Shown here one piece after another: positions 54,371-64,000 of a stretch of 64,000 nucleotides of DNA. The translations under genes were made by a program, and so were the position numbers. Location of the stretch: positions 3,300,501 through 3,364,500 of the forward strand of contig OY754964.1 of the NCBI GenBank assembly GCA_963576475.1, given 5' to 3'. The notes under the pieces are model-generated. The model ran no database searches, was not told the DNA's origin, and saw only the letters and a list, made by a program, of their open reading frames with translations. Source of the stretch: Molanna angustata (taxonomy: Eukaryota; Arthropoda; Insecta; Trichoptera; Molannidae). Each line of letters opens with the position of its first letter. Within the stretch, counting starts at the first letter, position 1.

Positions 54371-56223
54371 CCTTTAGAAACCTCTAAACCTTTGCTTAGA
54401 AGATTCCGGACAAGGTGTGACAGATGGCGTTGGTTAGACTTTGACCGCTACTTTGAATGCTCGCTGGATCGTTTATCTTGTAGATCTTGTACTACTGCGG
54501 AAATGGCCTCATCTTTTACGCAGAGTATAATTTATTGTGCCGAGAAGGCGATCGGCAGATCTTCTTCTAGTCATATGTCTCCTAATGAATGGTGGCATCC
54601 TGGCTTAGACATCCTTAAACGAACTTCGACTCGAGCTCACCGCGCATTGAGAGCGGCCCGTCGTCGAGGAAGTTCAAATGACTTTGTAACTGTACTTCAA
54701 TGTGAGTATAGACGCTCAAATAATATCTACAAACGCGAGATTTCTCGTGCCAAGTCTGATGCATGGCGCCGTTTGGTATCTGAGGTTTCAACCACAGATC
54801 CTTGGGGTGCTGTGTTTAGATATGCATCAATGAAAAAATATCCAAATGCGTCAGTCTCGTGTATCCGTGATCCACGAACTGGAATTATCACAATAGACTC
54901 TGACTCGACGACAAGCACGCTACTTGACATACTTATTTCTTCTGATGACATTTCATCTGATACTCCTCTTCATTCACAAATACGCAATAACCAATTCGAT
55001 ATCCCGCAAACTCCCATATCGACCTTCGCCAATTTCGATGAGCTCGATTTTATAATCAAGAATCTTCACCAAAACAAATCTCCTGGCATTGACCGCATTG
55101 ACGCAGCTCTCGTACAAAGGTGCTGGCACATAGCTCGCCACGAGATTATCTTATTGTACAACAATTGCTTGCGAGAAGGCTACTTTCCGGATTGTTGGAA
55201 AACAGGTTTAATGACTGTTATTCCCAAGCGTAGTGACCTGGATCCTTCTGACCCAAAATCATATAGACCGATTACTTTACTACCTATTTTGGGTAAGGTC
55301 TTAGAAAAGCTTATATGTCGACGCTTAGAAGATCATCTTTCCAGTACCCACCCACTGTCCGATCGTCAGTTCGGTTTTCGCGCTGGGAAATCAACGGTTG
55401 ATGCTATCTTGGCTATATCTGATATTGTTAGAAGCTCTGATAGTAAATATGTTATCTCTATATCTCTTGATATTGCGGGAGCATTCGACAATGCCTGGTG
55501 GCCTCTAATTTAAAAAAAACTTCGAGACCGTAAGATTCCTAGCAACATATATAAATTAGTGAAGAGCTATTTTACTAATAGACATGTGGCCATGCCCGGG
55601 GGACAAGATTTGCACTGGCGACCAATTAGCATCGGGTGCCCTCAGGGTTCTGTTCTGGGTCCACTGTTATGGAACATCTTGTTCGACGAACTTCTATCAC
55701 TTTCAACGCCTACGGGCTGCAGTATTTTGGCATATGCCGATGATGCTACAATCCTTATTCAAGGTAACACCCGAGCACTTATTGAGCGCGCAGCTACTCA
55801 GTTACTTTCTTCTGTTGCAGATTGGGGTATAAGTCATAGACTCAATTTCGCACCTAAGAAGACGTATGGGTTAGTGTTAAAAGGCATAATGAAAAGTCCT
55901 CCCTCCATCAAATTTATCAATACGCGTGTAATATTTAAGGATAGGGTCAAAGTTTTGGGTGTTACACTAGATAGAGGCCTAACTTTCCAATACCATGTTC
56001 GTGCTGTATCCGATAGTGCAAAAATAGCCTTCCAAAAGATTTCACGTCTTGCTCGAGCTAGTTGGGGCCTTAAATTTCCAGTAGCAAGACTGTTTTACAA
56101 CGCTACCTTTCTGAGTATTATGTGTTATGCCGCTCCTTGTTGGGCTCATCGTTGTGAAACCCAATACATTAGACGTCTGCTGCTTTCTGGACAGCGCTTC
56201 GCTCTAATAGCTTTAGCAAAGGC
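54371..56223 (+). pseudogene. R1-clade ORF2, reverse transcriptase part
   Basis: In one frame from 54371: a linker (NEWWHPGLDILKR; RALRAARRRG), then RT blocks KSPGIDRIDAAL, GYFPDCWKTGLMTVIPKR, SYRPITLLPILGKVLEKLI, QFGFRAGKSTVDAI, SLDIAGAFDNAWWPLI, SIGCPQGSVLGPLLWNILFD, and the catalytic LAYADDATILI. GAFDNAWWP is a strong R1-clade signature. One nonsense codon (TAA, 55511-55513) interrupts the frame after WWPLI; the same phase continues to 56223, where the inner element cuts it. It would copy element RNA into DNA by target-primed reverse transcription. The N-terminal endonuclease is missing. Confidence 0.85.
56218..56223. repeat. Candidate target duplication of inner element (left)
   Basis: AAAGGC here and at 61979-61984. 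Removing the inner element and one copy rejoins the R1 frame in phase (ALAK-AYRT). The A positions on the right overlap the element's A-rich tail. Confidence 0.6.
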
Positions 56224-56883
56224 ATAGTTTATTTTGTTTCCTTATAAATAAATATATCTACAACTTACTAAGTGCAAAAGAAAGCGCGAAGTATAAATCG
56301 ATGTAACTTTTGGTGCGGTTTTAAAATATACAAGTGGTGTTTAAAAGAAGCTCGTATTAAAAAAGTTATCAAATAAAAACAATATCATATGATTATTGTT
56401 GCATATAATACGTTATACACTGCATTCAGCGGAAAATAAATACCGCAAATAAAACCGCCGTATCAAATATAACATAAAAAAATTGTGATATCGCTACCCA
56501 AGTGCATAATTGAAAAAATAATTCAGTGTTACAAAAAGTGCTATCGCAAATATTTTTTGACAGTTCCAAATGTATTAGTGATTGCCGATATTAAGGAGTA
56601 ATACAATAGACAAAGTGGGTATTTATATCATATGTAATTCTATGATTTATATATTATAATTTTTAATAGTTACTATTCAAACTGCTGCTTATAACACTAT
56701 ATATGTGAATACGTCTTGTAGTGAATAAAAGCAGGAAATAAACCAGCACTTACTGTTCTGTAAAGAAAAAAGTATTCCTCCTGTCACATAACATCATTCA
56801 GTTGACAATTGGTTTTCACCTGATCACATCTATATAACGTATTACACTTTATCCACATATTTTCAATTATCTGTAAATCTACA

Positions 56884-57983
56884 ATGGCTACAAGAGGACA
56901 TAAATGCTCCCGTTGCAGCGACACAGTGATTACAGAAGAATGCATTATCTGTCAACAGTGCAAATTGTCTTATCACTGTGTTTGTGCGGGTATATCAATG
57001 ACAAATTTCAAGAAAATGCATACAAAAACACCTGGTTATGTTATACATGCAAGGACACTAGGGATAGTATGGGTTCAGAGGAAACGTTAAACTCAAGACA
57101 CATATCAGCTAACACCGATATTACACCAAAACACTCACAAACTTCATCGAATGACATCTCGCTTGGCGCCGGCAAAACAAATTCATCAATGTTGCCAGGG
57201 GAAAAAAATAATTTAGACAAAACTGAAACTAAGCAATTCTCCAAAATCGACAGCGATGTCCTTCAGCAACTTCGAGATTTAAAATTGGAACTGGCAGCGC
57301 TTAAACCCATGCATGATACTTTGCAACTACTACAAACACAATTTACTGATTTTAAAGCTTCCATGACATTTTTTAACTCAAAAATAGAAACATTTGAATT
57401 GGATCTGAAGGAAGCGATGAGTAAGTGTAAAAAAATTGACATTCTCGAAAATAAAATAGAATCGGCCACAAATAAAATTATCTACCTAGAAAATAAAGTA
57501 AACACACTCGAGCAATTTTCCCGACGCAACAACCTGGAGCTCACGGGAATACCAGAAACACCAAATGAAAAAACGATCGACATAATATTACTGGTCGCCA
57601 AATCCGTTGGAGTGGATTTAAGTGAAAAAGACATCGACTTCGCTACGCGAACAGCACATATATCATCAAATAACACTCGTCCAAAAAGCATCATCGTAAA
57701 ACTAAGGGAATCTTCGCTGAAAAATCATCTGATCTCTGCTATTAGAAAAAAGAAGGGCCTAAAGATCTCTGACCTTGGATTCATAAATAAAAATGATCCA
57801 ATTTACATCAATGAACATCTTACTTCGGAAAATAAAAAACTTCTAAAAAAGACGAAAGATGCCGCAAAATTGAAAAATTTTCGTTATGTGTGGACCAGAA
57901 ATTGCCGTATATTCGCTCGACGCAACGATACTTCACCTCCAATCACCATTTCCTCGGAGAAAGACCTTCAAAAGATAAACTAG
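56884..57983 (+). pseudogene. Inner element ORF1: PHD finger, coiled coil, FP-like C-terminus
   Basis: ATG at 56884 opens a PHD-type zinc finger: CSRC at residues 8-11, then a CIICQQC cluster and HCVC. The expected final W-x-C-x2-C (TWLCYTCK) lies in the other phase, so a one-base loss between about 57000 and 57040 split the finger. From there the frame is open to 57983: a polar linker, then a coiled-coil stretch with repeated leucines (LRDLKLELAALKPM ... ENKIESATNKIIYLENKVNT), then a FSRRNNLELTGIPE motif. The C-terminus (IYINEHLTSENKKLLKKTKD ... YVWTRNCRIFARR) resembles the baculovirus FP-protein C-terminal domain found in insect LINE ORF1s. Likely an RNA-binding and packaging protein. Confidence 0.75.
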
Positions 57984-58771
57984 TATCATCCCTACTATCT
58001 TATATTTTATTTTCATATTTTATTTTTAGATTTAATTTTTATTTGAAATTTCATAATTCGGGTCTCTCAAATGTTTTATACATTTTAATTTCATAAACAC
58101 TTTTTTTCAACATAATTCAACCTTATCACATTCACTACACACATAAATTCCTTTTTCCCATCCCTCACTTTCGTATCTGCTTTTACCTCGAAGTCGTAAC
58201 CCAATCACTACCCTCCATACAAGTTGTCATTCAATACAATTATAATAGTATAGATGTAAAATGGTCATTCCCTACTTATATTCTCTTCTCTTCAAATTAT
58301 TATGTATATAAATAACTATGATTTTTAAAATGAACCAGTATAATTGTATCATTGCGTCGCTCTTTGTAACTTATGACTTGATTCTATTGCTAGTTTTAAA
58401 TACCTTACTAATATTTGATGGCGAAATAATTATATATCCTTTCAAACACATAATTTCTCTTAACTATATCCAAATTTTTATTTACATTTACCGAAATGGT
58501 ATTCCAAATAACGATTCCCAGATTTATATATTTTTTATTTATTTACAAATTAATTATTTACCTCAAATAATATACGCTTACTTGAAAACCATGTTAATTT
58601 TCTCTTATCTTGCTGAATATTATGCTAATTTTATTCTCATATGTCAATTATTATTAACGCACCTGGTGTATGTTTTAGTCCCCATTCACTGCTCATATTC
58701 TATACAACTTCTTACATACTTAGACCAAATAGATTACGTCTCTCTACAAAATTTTATATATGTTTTAATAT
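57984..58771 (+). other. Inter-ORF region with T-rich open frame
   Basis: 788 bp separate ORF1 and ORF2, long for a LINE. A frame at 58318-58797 (159 codons) is open and very hydrophobic (LILLLVLNTLLIF; FSYLAEYYANFILICQLLL) and overlaps the ORF2 start. The T-rich composition could explain it by chance. I do not call it a gene. Confidence 0.35.
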
Positions 58772-60946
58772 ATGTTCCTAATAGTCATGATGATTAATCT
58801 TTACATACAAAATGTTCGAGGTCTAAGAAGTAAAACCGACACATTCTATCTGAATTGCCTGAGTAGTGATTATGATATTATTTGCCTCACCGAAACGTGG
58901 TTATTGGAAAGCATACACAGTTCAGAATTGTTTGATTCCAAATATACCGTCTTTCGCAGGGACAGAGATTACGAAAGAATGAACAAAAGACTGGGTGGTG
59001 GTGTTTTAATCGCCATTAAATCAACTCTAAATCCCAAACATCACCCTACATGGTCGTCACTAGCGGAAGATATCTGGGCATCAATTGAGATAACCCCTTC
59101 AAAACGAATGAATATCTGTTGTAGCTATCATCCACCAGGAGCCACCCACTATAACAATCTGCAAGCTCACTTAAATACTGTTGATAACATACTCATGCAG
59201 TATCCCGACGACAGTTATATACTGACTGGCGACTATAATCTTCCTCAGATTGACTGGATTCTTGATCATAGTAATTCTGAAACAATACCACAAATCCTAT
59301 CAAATTCTCCTTCTGTCTCCTTGCTCGTAGATTTTCTATCACTAACATCTATGTACCAATATAATACACACCGAAACGCAACGGGAAAAATCCTGGACTT
59401 AATTATCTCGAACTCCCACAATTGTTTTATTTCACCCTGCGAATATCCTCTAGTCCCAGAAGATTGTCATCATAAATCGGTGGAGGTTATTATCAAAGAT
59501 AACATCAATGACTCTGTTAATAAAACCTTAAACCAAAATACTAGGAAAATACAATTATTCCATAAAGCTGATTATAATAAAATTAGGACAGAATTACGGA
59601 ACATGAATTGGGAAGAACAGTTAACTAACCTAAACGTAGAGGATTCCCTAACTATATTTTACAATGTCCTAAATAACTTAACATCAAACTGTGTGCCAAC
59701 AAAGATAATCTCCTCAACGACGAATTATCCTCCGTGGTTTAATAAATCACTCATTAAAATTATTAAAGAAAAATCAAAATACCATAAAAATTGGAGAAAA
59801 TTTGGAAATCCCGTCGACTATCAATCATTTTCTATCTTACGTGCGCGACAAAAACGTATAACACATCTGTGTTACCAACAGTATTTAACCAATATAGAAT
59901 CAGCTATCAAACAAAGTCCCAAAAAACTATGGTCGTTTGTAAAATCTAAGCGATCCGCAAATAGTAATTTACCAAGCACAATGAACTACAATCAATTAAC
60001 TGTTCATGATGGCCAATCAATATGCAATGCATTTAATGACTACTTTAGTTCAGTCTTTCTTGACACACCAATTTCATTAACAGATCAAATTCGAGCCGAA
60101 TTTAATCCTAACATCACCTTAGAAAATATTGAAATAAACCACAACATGGTGTATAAATACCTAGCAAGCATAAATGTTACCAAAGGACCAGGTTGTGATA
60201 ATATACCAGCAATATTAATAAAGGAGTGCGCTGCAGAAATTTCCGTTCCCCTAGCTATAATTTTCCAACGAACCTTTAGCGAGGGCTCCTTACCAAATAT
60301 ATGGAAAAGAGCACTCATTACCCCTATCCACAAAAACGGCGATGTTAATAATATTGAAAACTATAGACCGATTTCTAAGCTGACATTATTCAGTAAGATA
60401 TTAGAAAAAATTGTTGTAGACCAAATTAACCCAATTATTAGGACTGCAATCTCCGAAAAGCAACATGGATTTCTTTGTAAAAGATCAGTTGAAACAAATA
60501 TTTTAGAATTCTCTCAGGTCGCAATATCAGCTCTACATGAGAATTACCAACTTGACGCGATTTACATGGATTTCGCTAAAGCCTTTGACAAGATTAACCA
60601 CGACATTTTGTTATTAAAAATTTGGAACTTCGGCATACGCGGTAATCTATATAGATGGCTTGAATCTTATGTTAAGAATCGATCTCAAGCAGTTGCTGTG
60701 AGAGGGTTTACATCATGCTTTAGACCTACACCATCCGGAGTTCCTCAAGGATCTCATCTTGGACCTTTGCTCTTTCTTATATATATAAATGATATATCCA
60801 CTTGTATTAAAAATTCCGAAATAATTCTATTTGCTGACGACACTAAATTATTTAAAACTATTCGATCAACTCAAGACTGCCTACAACTACAAAATGACAT
60901 TGACAATCTCACCGAATACTGCAAAAAAAAACCATCTTTACCTTAA
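58772..60946 (+). pseudogene. Inner element ORF2, first part: APE endonuclease and reverse transcriptase
   Basis: The start is probably one of the ATGs at 58772, 58787 or 58790. Endonuclease motifs: NLYIQNVRGLRSK, ICLTETW (catalytic E), GGGVLIAI, CCSYHPPG, ILTGDYNLPQIDW (D, N), ILDLIISN and ...EDCHHKSVEV near the usual SDH block. RT: ENYRPISKLTLFSKILEKIV, EKQHGFLCKRSVETN, IYMDFAKAFDKINHDILL, SGVPQGSHLGPLLFLIYIND, and the catalytic FADD at residues 687-690. The frame is lost at a run of nine A (60923-60931), ending at a stop at 60944. The following codons in the other phase (NHLYLNTGKC) are the expected continuation. Confidence 0.85.
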
Positions 60947-61646
60947 CACCGGAAAATGTTTCATTGTAACATTTAAAAGAATAAAAACTCCCATCGAATT
61001 CATTTACAAAATCAATGACTCCAGTCTCTCCCGTAAATCCGAGGCAAAAGACCTGGGAGTAATTGTGGACGATAAGCTTAACTTTATTTCCCACATTAAT
61101 AATGTTATTAGTAGAAGCTACAAGGGTTTAGGCTTTGTCCTAAGGGTGACCAAACCATTTAAGAATATTGACTGTCTAAAAATTTTATTTAACGCATATG
61201 TTCGAAGTCACGTGGAATTCGCAACCACTGTATGGAATCCTCATTATAAGTTGCACATAAATAACATAGAAAGAATCCAAAAAAAATTCATCAAACACCT
61301 CGATTTTAGAACTAGGCGATTTGGTATCAGTTATGAGGAATCTTTAAAACATCACCAAATGTTACCACTTAACAAAAGAAGGGGTATAACTGATATATGT
61401 TTCCTATATAAATTACTTAACAACCAAATAGATAGTCCGTATCTCTTAGGACAAATCCCATTCAACTGCCCCGCCAGACAAAACCGCCAGAACCTCCTCT
61501 TTTACACTAAATACTCAAGAACAAACTATGCAAACAACACTTTTATTAACCGCAGCTGCAATATGTACAATAACCTTAATCATAAGCCAGATATTTTTAA
61601 CAATAGCCTACATTCATTAAAAAAACAACTAACATCAATATTATAA
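60932..61646 (+). pseudogene. Inner element ORF2, C-terminal part after the frameshift
   Basis: From NHLYLNTGKC onward the third phase is open to 61646: LGVIVDDKLNFISHINNVIS, RSHVEFATTVWNPHYKLHIN, NIERIQKKFIKHL, then DICFLYKLLNNQIDSPYLL and the C-terminus. These are the thumb and C-terminal domain of CR1/Jockey-type proteins. One A too many in the 60923-60931 run separates it from the catalytic part; this may be a mutation or a homopolymer error in the assembly. Confidence 0.8.
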
Positions 61647-61947
61647 TGAATACTTTATCTACCAAATTGTACAATTTTTGGTATGTCCAATACTGTATTA
61701 ATATGACAACTCACCCTTTCCTCCTCTCCTACCTTTCTTCATGTCCCACCCTCGCTTCATAAAATACACACACATACACACACATCACAATTGTACACTT
61801 ACACCACACTTTTGTCTTTGACTTTGTACTGAATTGTCTTTATTATGTATATTAATCTGTGGAACAATGTAATTGGCTTACTTTCCTGATTGTTATTTTT
61901 TTATTAATGTAAAACATGTAACAGCTGTTTTGTTTCCCAAAATAAAA

Positions 61948-61978
<31 letters not shown>
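61647..61978 (+). other. Inner element 3' UTR and (AAAT)n tail
   Basis: AT- and C-rich, with CACACACATACACACACATC and a final (AAAT)n run (61938-61978). The tail type matches other LINE 3' ends in the window. Confidence 0.7.
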
Positions 61979-61984
61979 AAAGGC

Positions 61985-62612
61985 TTACAGAACCTGCGCT
62001 ACCGACACACTTTCTATTCTCACAGGTATGGCTCCCCTTGATCTGGAAACACAGCGACGAGCTTCAATTCACAACCTGTATAGAGGTCGAAGCTCAATTT
62101 TGGGTGGTGTTTCTCTCCCACCTGTAAATTTACCCACAGTTCGTGGAGAGATTGAGAACTTGGCCCGGAGTTCTCTTTTAGATGCTTGGCAACGTCGCTG
62201 GTCTTCTTCTTCCGTGGGCAGACTGACATTTTTATTTCTTCCTGATGTGAGGACTCGAATTTTTTCCTCGTGGATTGTTCCCGATTATTGGACCACGCAA
62301 TTCCTTACTGGACACGGCAGTTTCAAAAGTTATCTCTTTCGTTTTCACTTATCCGATTCGTCCTCATGTCAGCTTTGTGATAACCCTGAACAGACTTCTG
62401 AGCATATCCTATGGGAATGCACTAACTTCTCCGTGTCAACATTCCGACGAGAACTCTACGACGATGTCCGAGGGAATTTCTTTGGACCCATTGGACATGC
62501 GGACCTTGTAGCCACGAAGAGCAACTTTAGGGCTTTCAAGACTTTCTGTCTTAAATTCGGTGCACTATTATCTTCACTATCACTGAGCAGTGAGCCAGTT
62601 GTTTCAACATGA
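61985..62612 (+). pseudogene. R1-clade ORF2, C-terminal zinc-knuckle part
   Basis: Continues AYRTCATDTLSILTGMAPLD in the phase of the RT part once the inner element is ignored. Then TFLFLPDVRTRIFSSWIV, LTGHGSFKSYLFRF, and the CCHC-type knuckle CQLCDNPEQTSEHILWEC (C-x2-C-x8-H-x4-C), a hallmark of the R1-clade C-terminus. Stop at 62612. Separated from its RT by the insertion. Confidence 0.85.
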
Positions 62613-62759
62613 TTAGCTCTCTTTGGCACATTAAGTGCAGTGTCTGCAAGGTTTTAGAGTTCTCCGGACTCTTCGTATGTTCTTTATGTGTTCTTTCAGA
62701 GTTTTGCAAGGGGCCGTTATTAGTCCCCATAAGCAGAACGGGTGGTGGTGGGGGAAGAA
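62613..62759 (+). other. R1-clade element 3' UTR
   Basis: Runs from the stop to the candidate target duplication at 62760. It includes GGGGCCGTTATTAGTCCCC, a small inverted word, and a G-rich end. Confidence 0.6.
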
Positions 62760-62774
62760 CAGTCCCTTCAATAT

Positions 62775-63035
62775 ATCAATAAAAAAAAATTATCACTGCA
62801 TACTTTTTTTAGTTTACAACTGTATTGAATATTTATTCTGAATTAATTTATATTTATCTCTGTTCTTTTTTCTTATTTGTATTTACCTATTACATATTTG
62901 GTTTTCAACTTAATGTAGGTACGTATACTTGTTTCTTTGTATCATTGTTATTTTTCTTTTTCTCTTTAATCCACTGCTCTTGTGTAAAAGTTCGGTGAAA
63001 TTTTTGTATTTATTATTTTTTTATTTTAATTGAAA
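62775..63035. other. No feature recognised
   Basis: AT-rich flank. Confidence 0.3.
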
Positions 63036-63039
63036 GTTT

Positions 63040-63935
63040 GTAAACTTATCCAACTGTCGATTCGTTCAAGAGAATGAAATTCTTTTGAAGGAAGAGGCAG
63101 TTTAAATCCAAAACGCGTGTATGAAGGAATTGTACTTTTTTCACGGCTTTTCCAACTTTGAAGTAAAAAAAACACCAATTTAGAGGCATCGCAGCATATA
63201 TGTTCCATATACGGATTTCGTGTGTCTGTGAGTCTGTGTGTTTGTGTGTGTGTGTGTGTGTGTGTCTGTGTGTGTAAGGGTGTCTCTGTGTGTGTATGCC
63301 TGTGTGTCCGTACCCCCCTTATAACTTTTGATCCGCTCAATTTACAGAGCCCAAAATTTCACAATATATAAACAGTTATAGGCCTACAAAACTTTTATAC
63401 TCAGAATTTAGAATTTTTTTTTCAATCAGAGGTTATCAACTTTTGAATTTTTGGTTTATTTTTCCATATATCTCAGAAACCATCAAAGCTAGAACGCTGA
63501 AAATTAGTATAAACATAGACAAATACAAAATCTCCAATAAGTTTTTCAAAAAAAATCCAGGGTTTCTTAAACATTTTTTTTAGAAAAATATTTTTTTATT
63601 ATTAATCTATGAGTTTAACTGCCTATATTTCCAAATATTTTAAAAATATCGAAAAAAACCGAAACACCCCGACTAGATAATTTAATTTTATATAAAAAAA
63701 TATTAATATTGTAGAAGTAAATCTCAATTTTTTTTAACATTTTTAATAAAAATTGAATTTAGTGACGACATCGCTTCATACAATTTGTATGGCAGTCGCC
63801 TATACACAATATGTTAGAAGACTTAATAGTTTGATACTTAAATCTCCAAACATACATACATACCATCATGCTTTTTCATATTCTGGGTAGAAAAAAGGAC
63901 TGACCTCCATACTGTCCTATCTTGACATACATACC
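63040..63935 (+). repeat. Family G repeat, copy 4, with GT-rich tract
   Basis: Most complete match to 1075-1925: CGATTCGTTCAAGAGAATG start, a GTGT-rich section at about 63225-63310, then CCCTTATAACTTTTGATCCG, ACAGAGCCC, TAGGCCTACAAAACTTTTAT, GTATGGCAGTCGCCTATACA and GGACTGACCTCCATACTGTC. The opposite-strand HTHTHTQT-type open frame is only the GT tract read backwards. Confidence 0.8.
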
Positions 63936-64000
63936 TACATGTGTTGTATAGAAAATAAGATATCTTAAAATATTCAATAATTTGGATTAATGATTTTATA

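Larger units (their letters stand above)
56224..61978 (+). mobile_element. CR1/Jockey-group non-LTR retrotransposon, nearly intact
   Basis: A two-ORF LINE inserted in the R1-clade element. 5' UTR of about 660 bp (56224-56883), ORF1 (56884-57983), a long inter-ORF stretch (57984-58771), ORF2 (58772-61646), a 3' UTR and an (AAAT)n tail (61938-61978). A PHD-bearing ORF1 with an APE endonuclease plus RT in ORF2 points to the CR1/L2/Jockey group; I cannot fix the clade by eye. Only two frame disruptions are seen, so the copy looks young. Whether it starts at the true 5' end is inferred from the long 5' UTR. Confidence 0.8.
54370..62759 (+). mobile_element. R1-clade non-LTR retrotransposon, 5'-truncated, split by an inner element
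   Basis: RT (54371-56221) and the C-terminal part (61985-62612) of one R1-clade ORF2 flank a 5.75 kb inner element. A perfect 15 bp direct repeat, CAGTCCCTTCAATAT, lies at 54355-54369 and 62760-62774 and is a good candidate TSD. The 3' UTR follows the stop at 62612 and ends near GGTGGGGGAAGAA. The endonuclease and ORF1 are absent, consistent with 5' truncation at insertion. Confidence 0.8.

Noticed and set aside
63026..63340. 104-codon minus-strand frame with HTHTHT
   Set aside because: Arises from the GT-rich tract in the family G repeat.

Overview
This window is eukaryotic, AT-rich, repeat-laden DNA, most likely from an insect. Lepidoptera is my best guess. Reasons: recurrent GTAGGTACCTA-type motifs, an R1-clade retrotransposon, several lepidopteran-style LINE families with short tandem tails, tRNA-derived SINEs, and many MITEs. 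The order is inferred, not proven. No host protein-coding gene can be called with confidence. Three small GC-richer islands (about 18.54-18.64 kb, 19.88-20.04 kb, 48.62-49.03 kb) could hold host exons or promoters; two carry a good splice-donor consensus.

Layout. 0-5.8 kb: AT-rich background, a copy of an unclassified 0.9 kb repeat, a broken RTE-like 3' end, a copy of a second unclassified repeat, and a GC-rich block that may be an LTR. 5.85-9.01 kb: an element bounded by inverted repeats of about 120 bp, holding two copies of a 0.55 kb repeat. The second copy is interrupted by a LINE 3' end, which itself contains a twin-primed (5'-inverted) LINE fragment with a 12 bp target-site duplication (TSD). 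9-18 kb: SINEs, LINE 3' ends (RTE-like, L2-like and a (GAA)n-tailed family), a palindrome-rich MITE, and three copies of a repeat carrying a hammerhead-ribozyme-like core. 20.4-23.4 kb: a MITE-like family (family K) interrupted by a Harbinger-like MITE (TAA TSD, with an empty site visible at 45.8 kb), then a hAT-like MITE with an 8 bp TSD. 24-30 kb: LINE 3' ends, SINEs and a diverged minisatellite.

30.78-36.24 kb: a complete LTR-retrotransposon unit on the minus strand. Its two 168 bp LTRs are identical and flanked by a perfect 5 bp TSD (CAGAC). It has a primer-binding-like site and a polypurine tract, but its gypsy-like pol is riddled with stops. It also carries a minisatellite of about 40 units and a cluster of SINE/LINE fragments. 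This reads as a recently mobilised non-autonomous passenger.

38.9-53.7 kb: a Jockey fragment, more SINEs, LINE 3' ends, an inverted copy of the family K dimer, foldback derivatives of the 'AGACGAAG' repeat, and a long GT microsatellite. 54.37-62.76 kb: an R1-clade element (RT plus C-terminal zinc knuckle, 5'-truncated, 15 bp TSD) split by a nearly intact 5.75 kb CR1/Jockey-group element. The inner element has ORF1 (PHD finger, coiled coil, baculovirus-FP-like C-terminus) and ORF2 (APE endonuclease, RT), each broken by one apparent frameshift. When the inner element and one TSD copy are ignored, the R1 frame is continuous apart from one stop codon. The window closes with the fourth copy of the 0.9 kb repeat.

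The 'genes' here are therefore selfish-element genes at different stages of decay, and the nesting gives a relative insertion history. All family names come from recognising motifs by eye; nothing was searched against a database.
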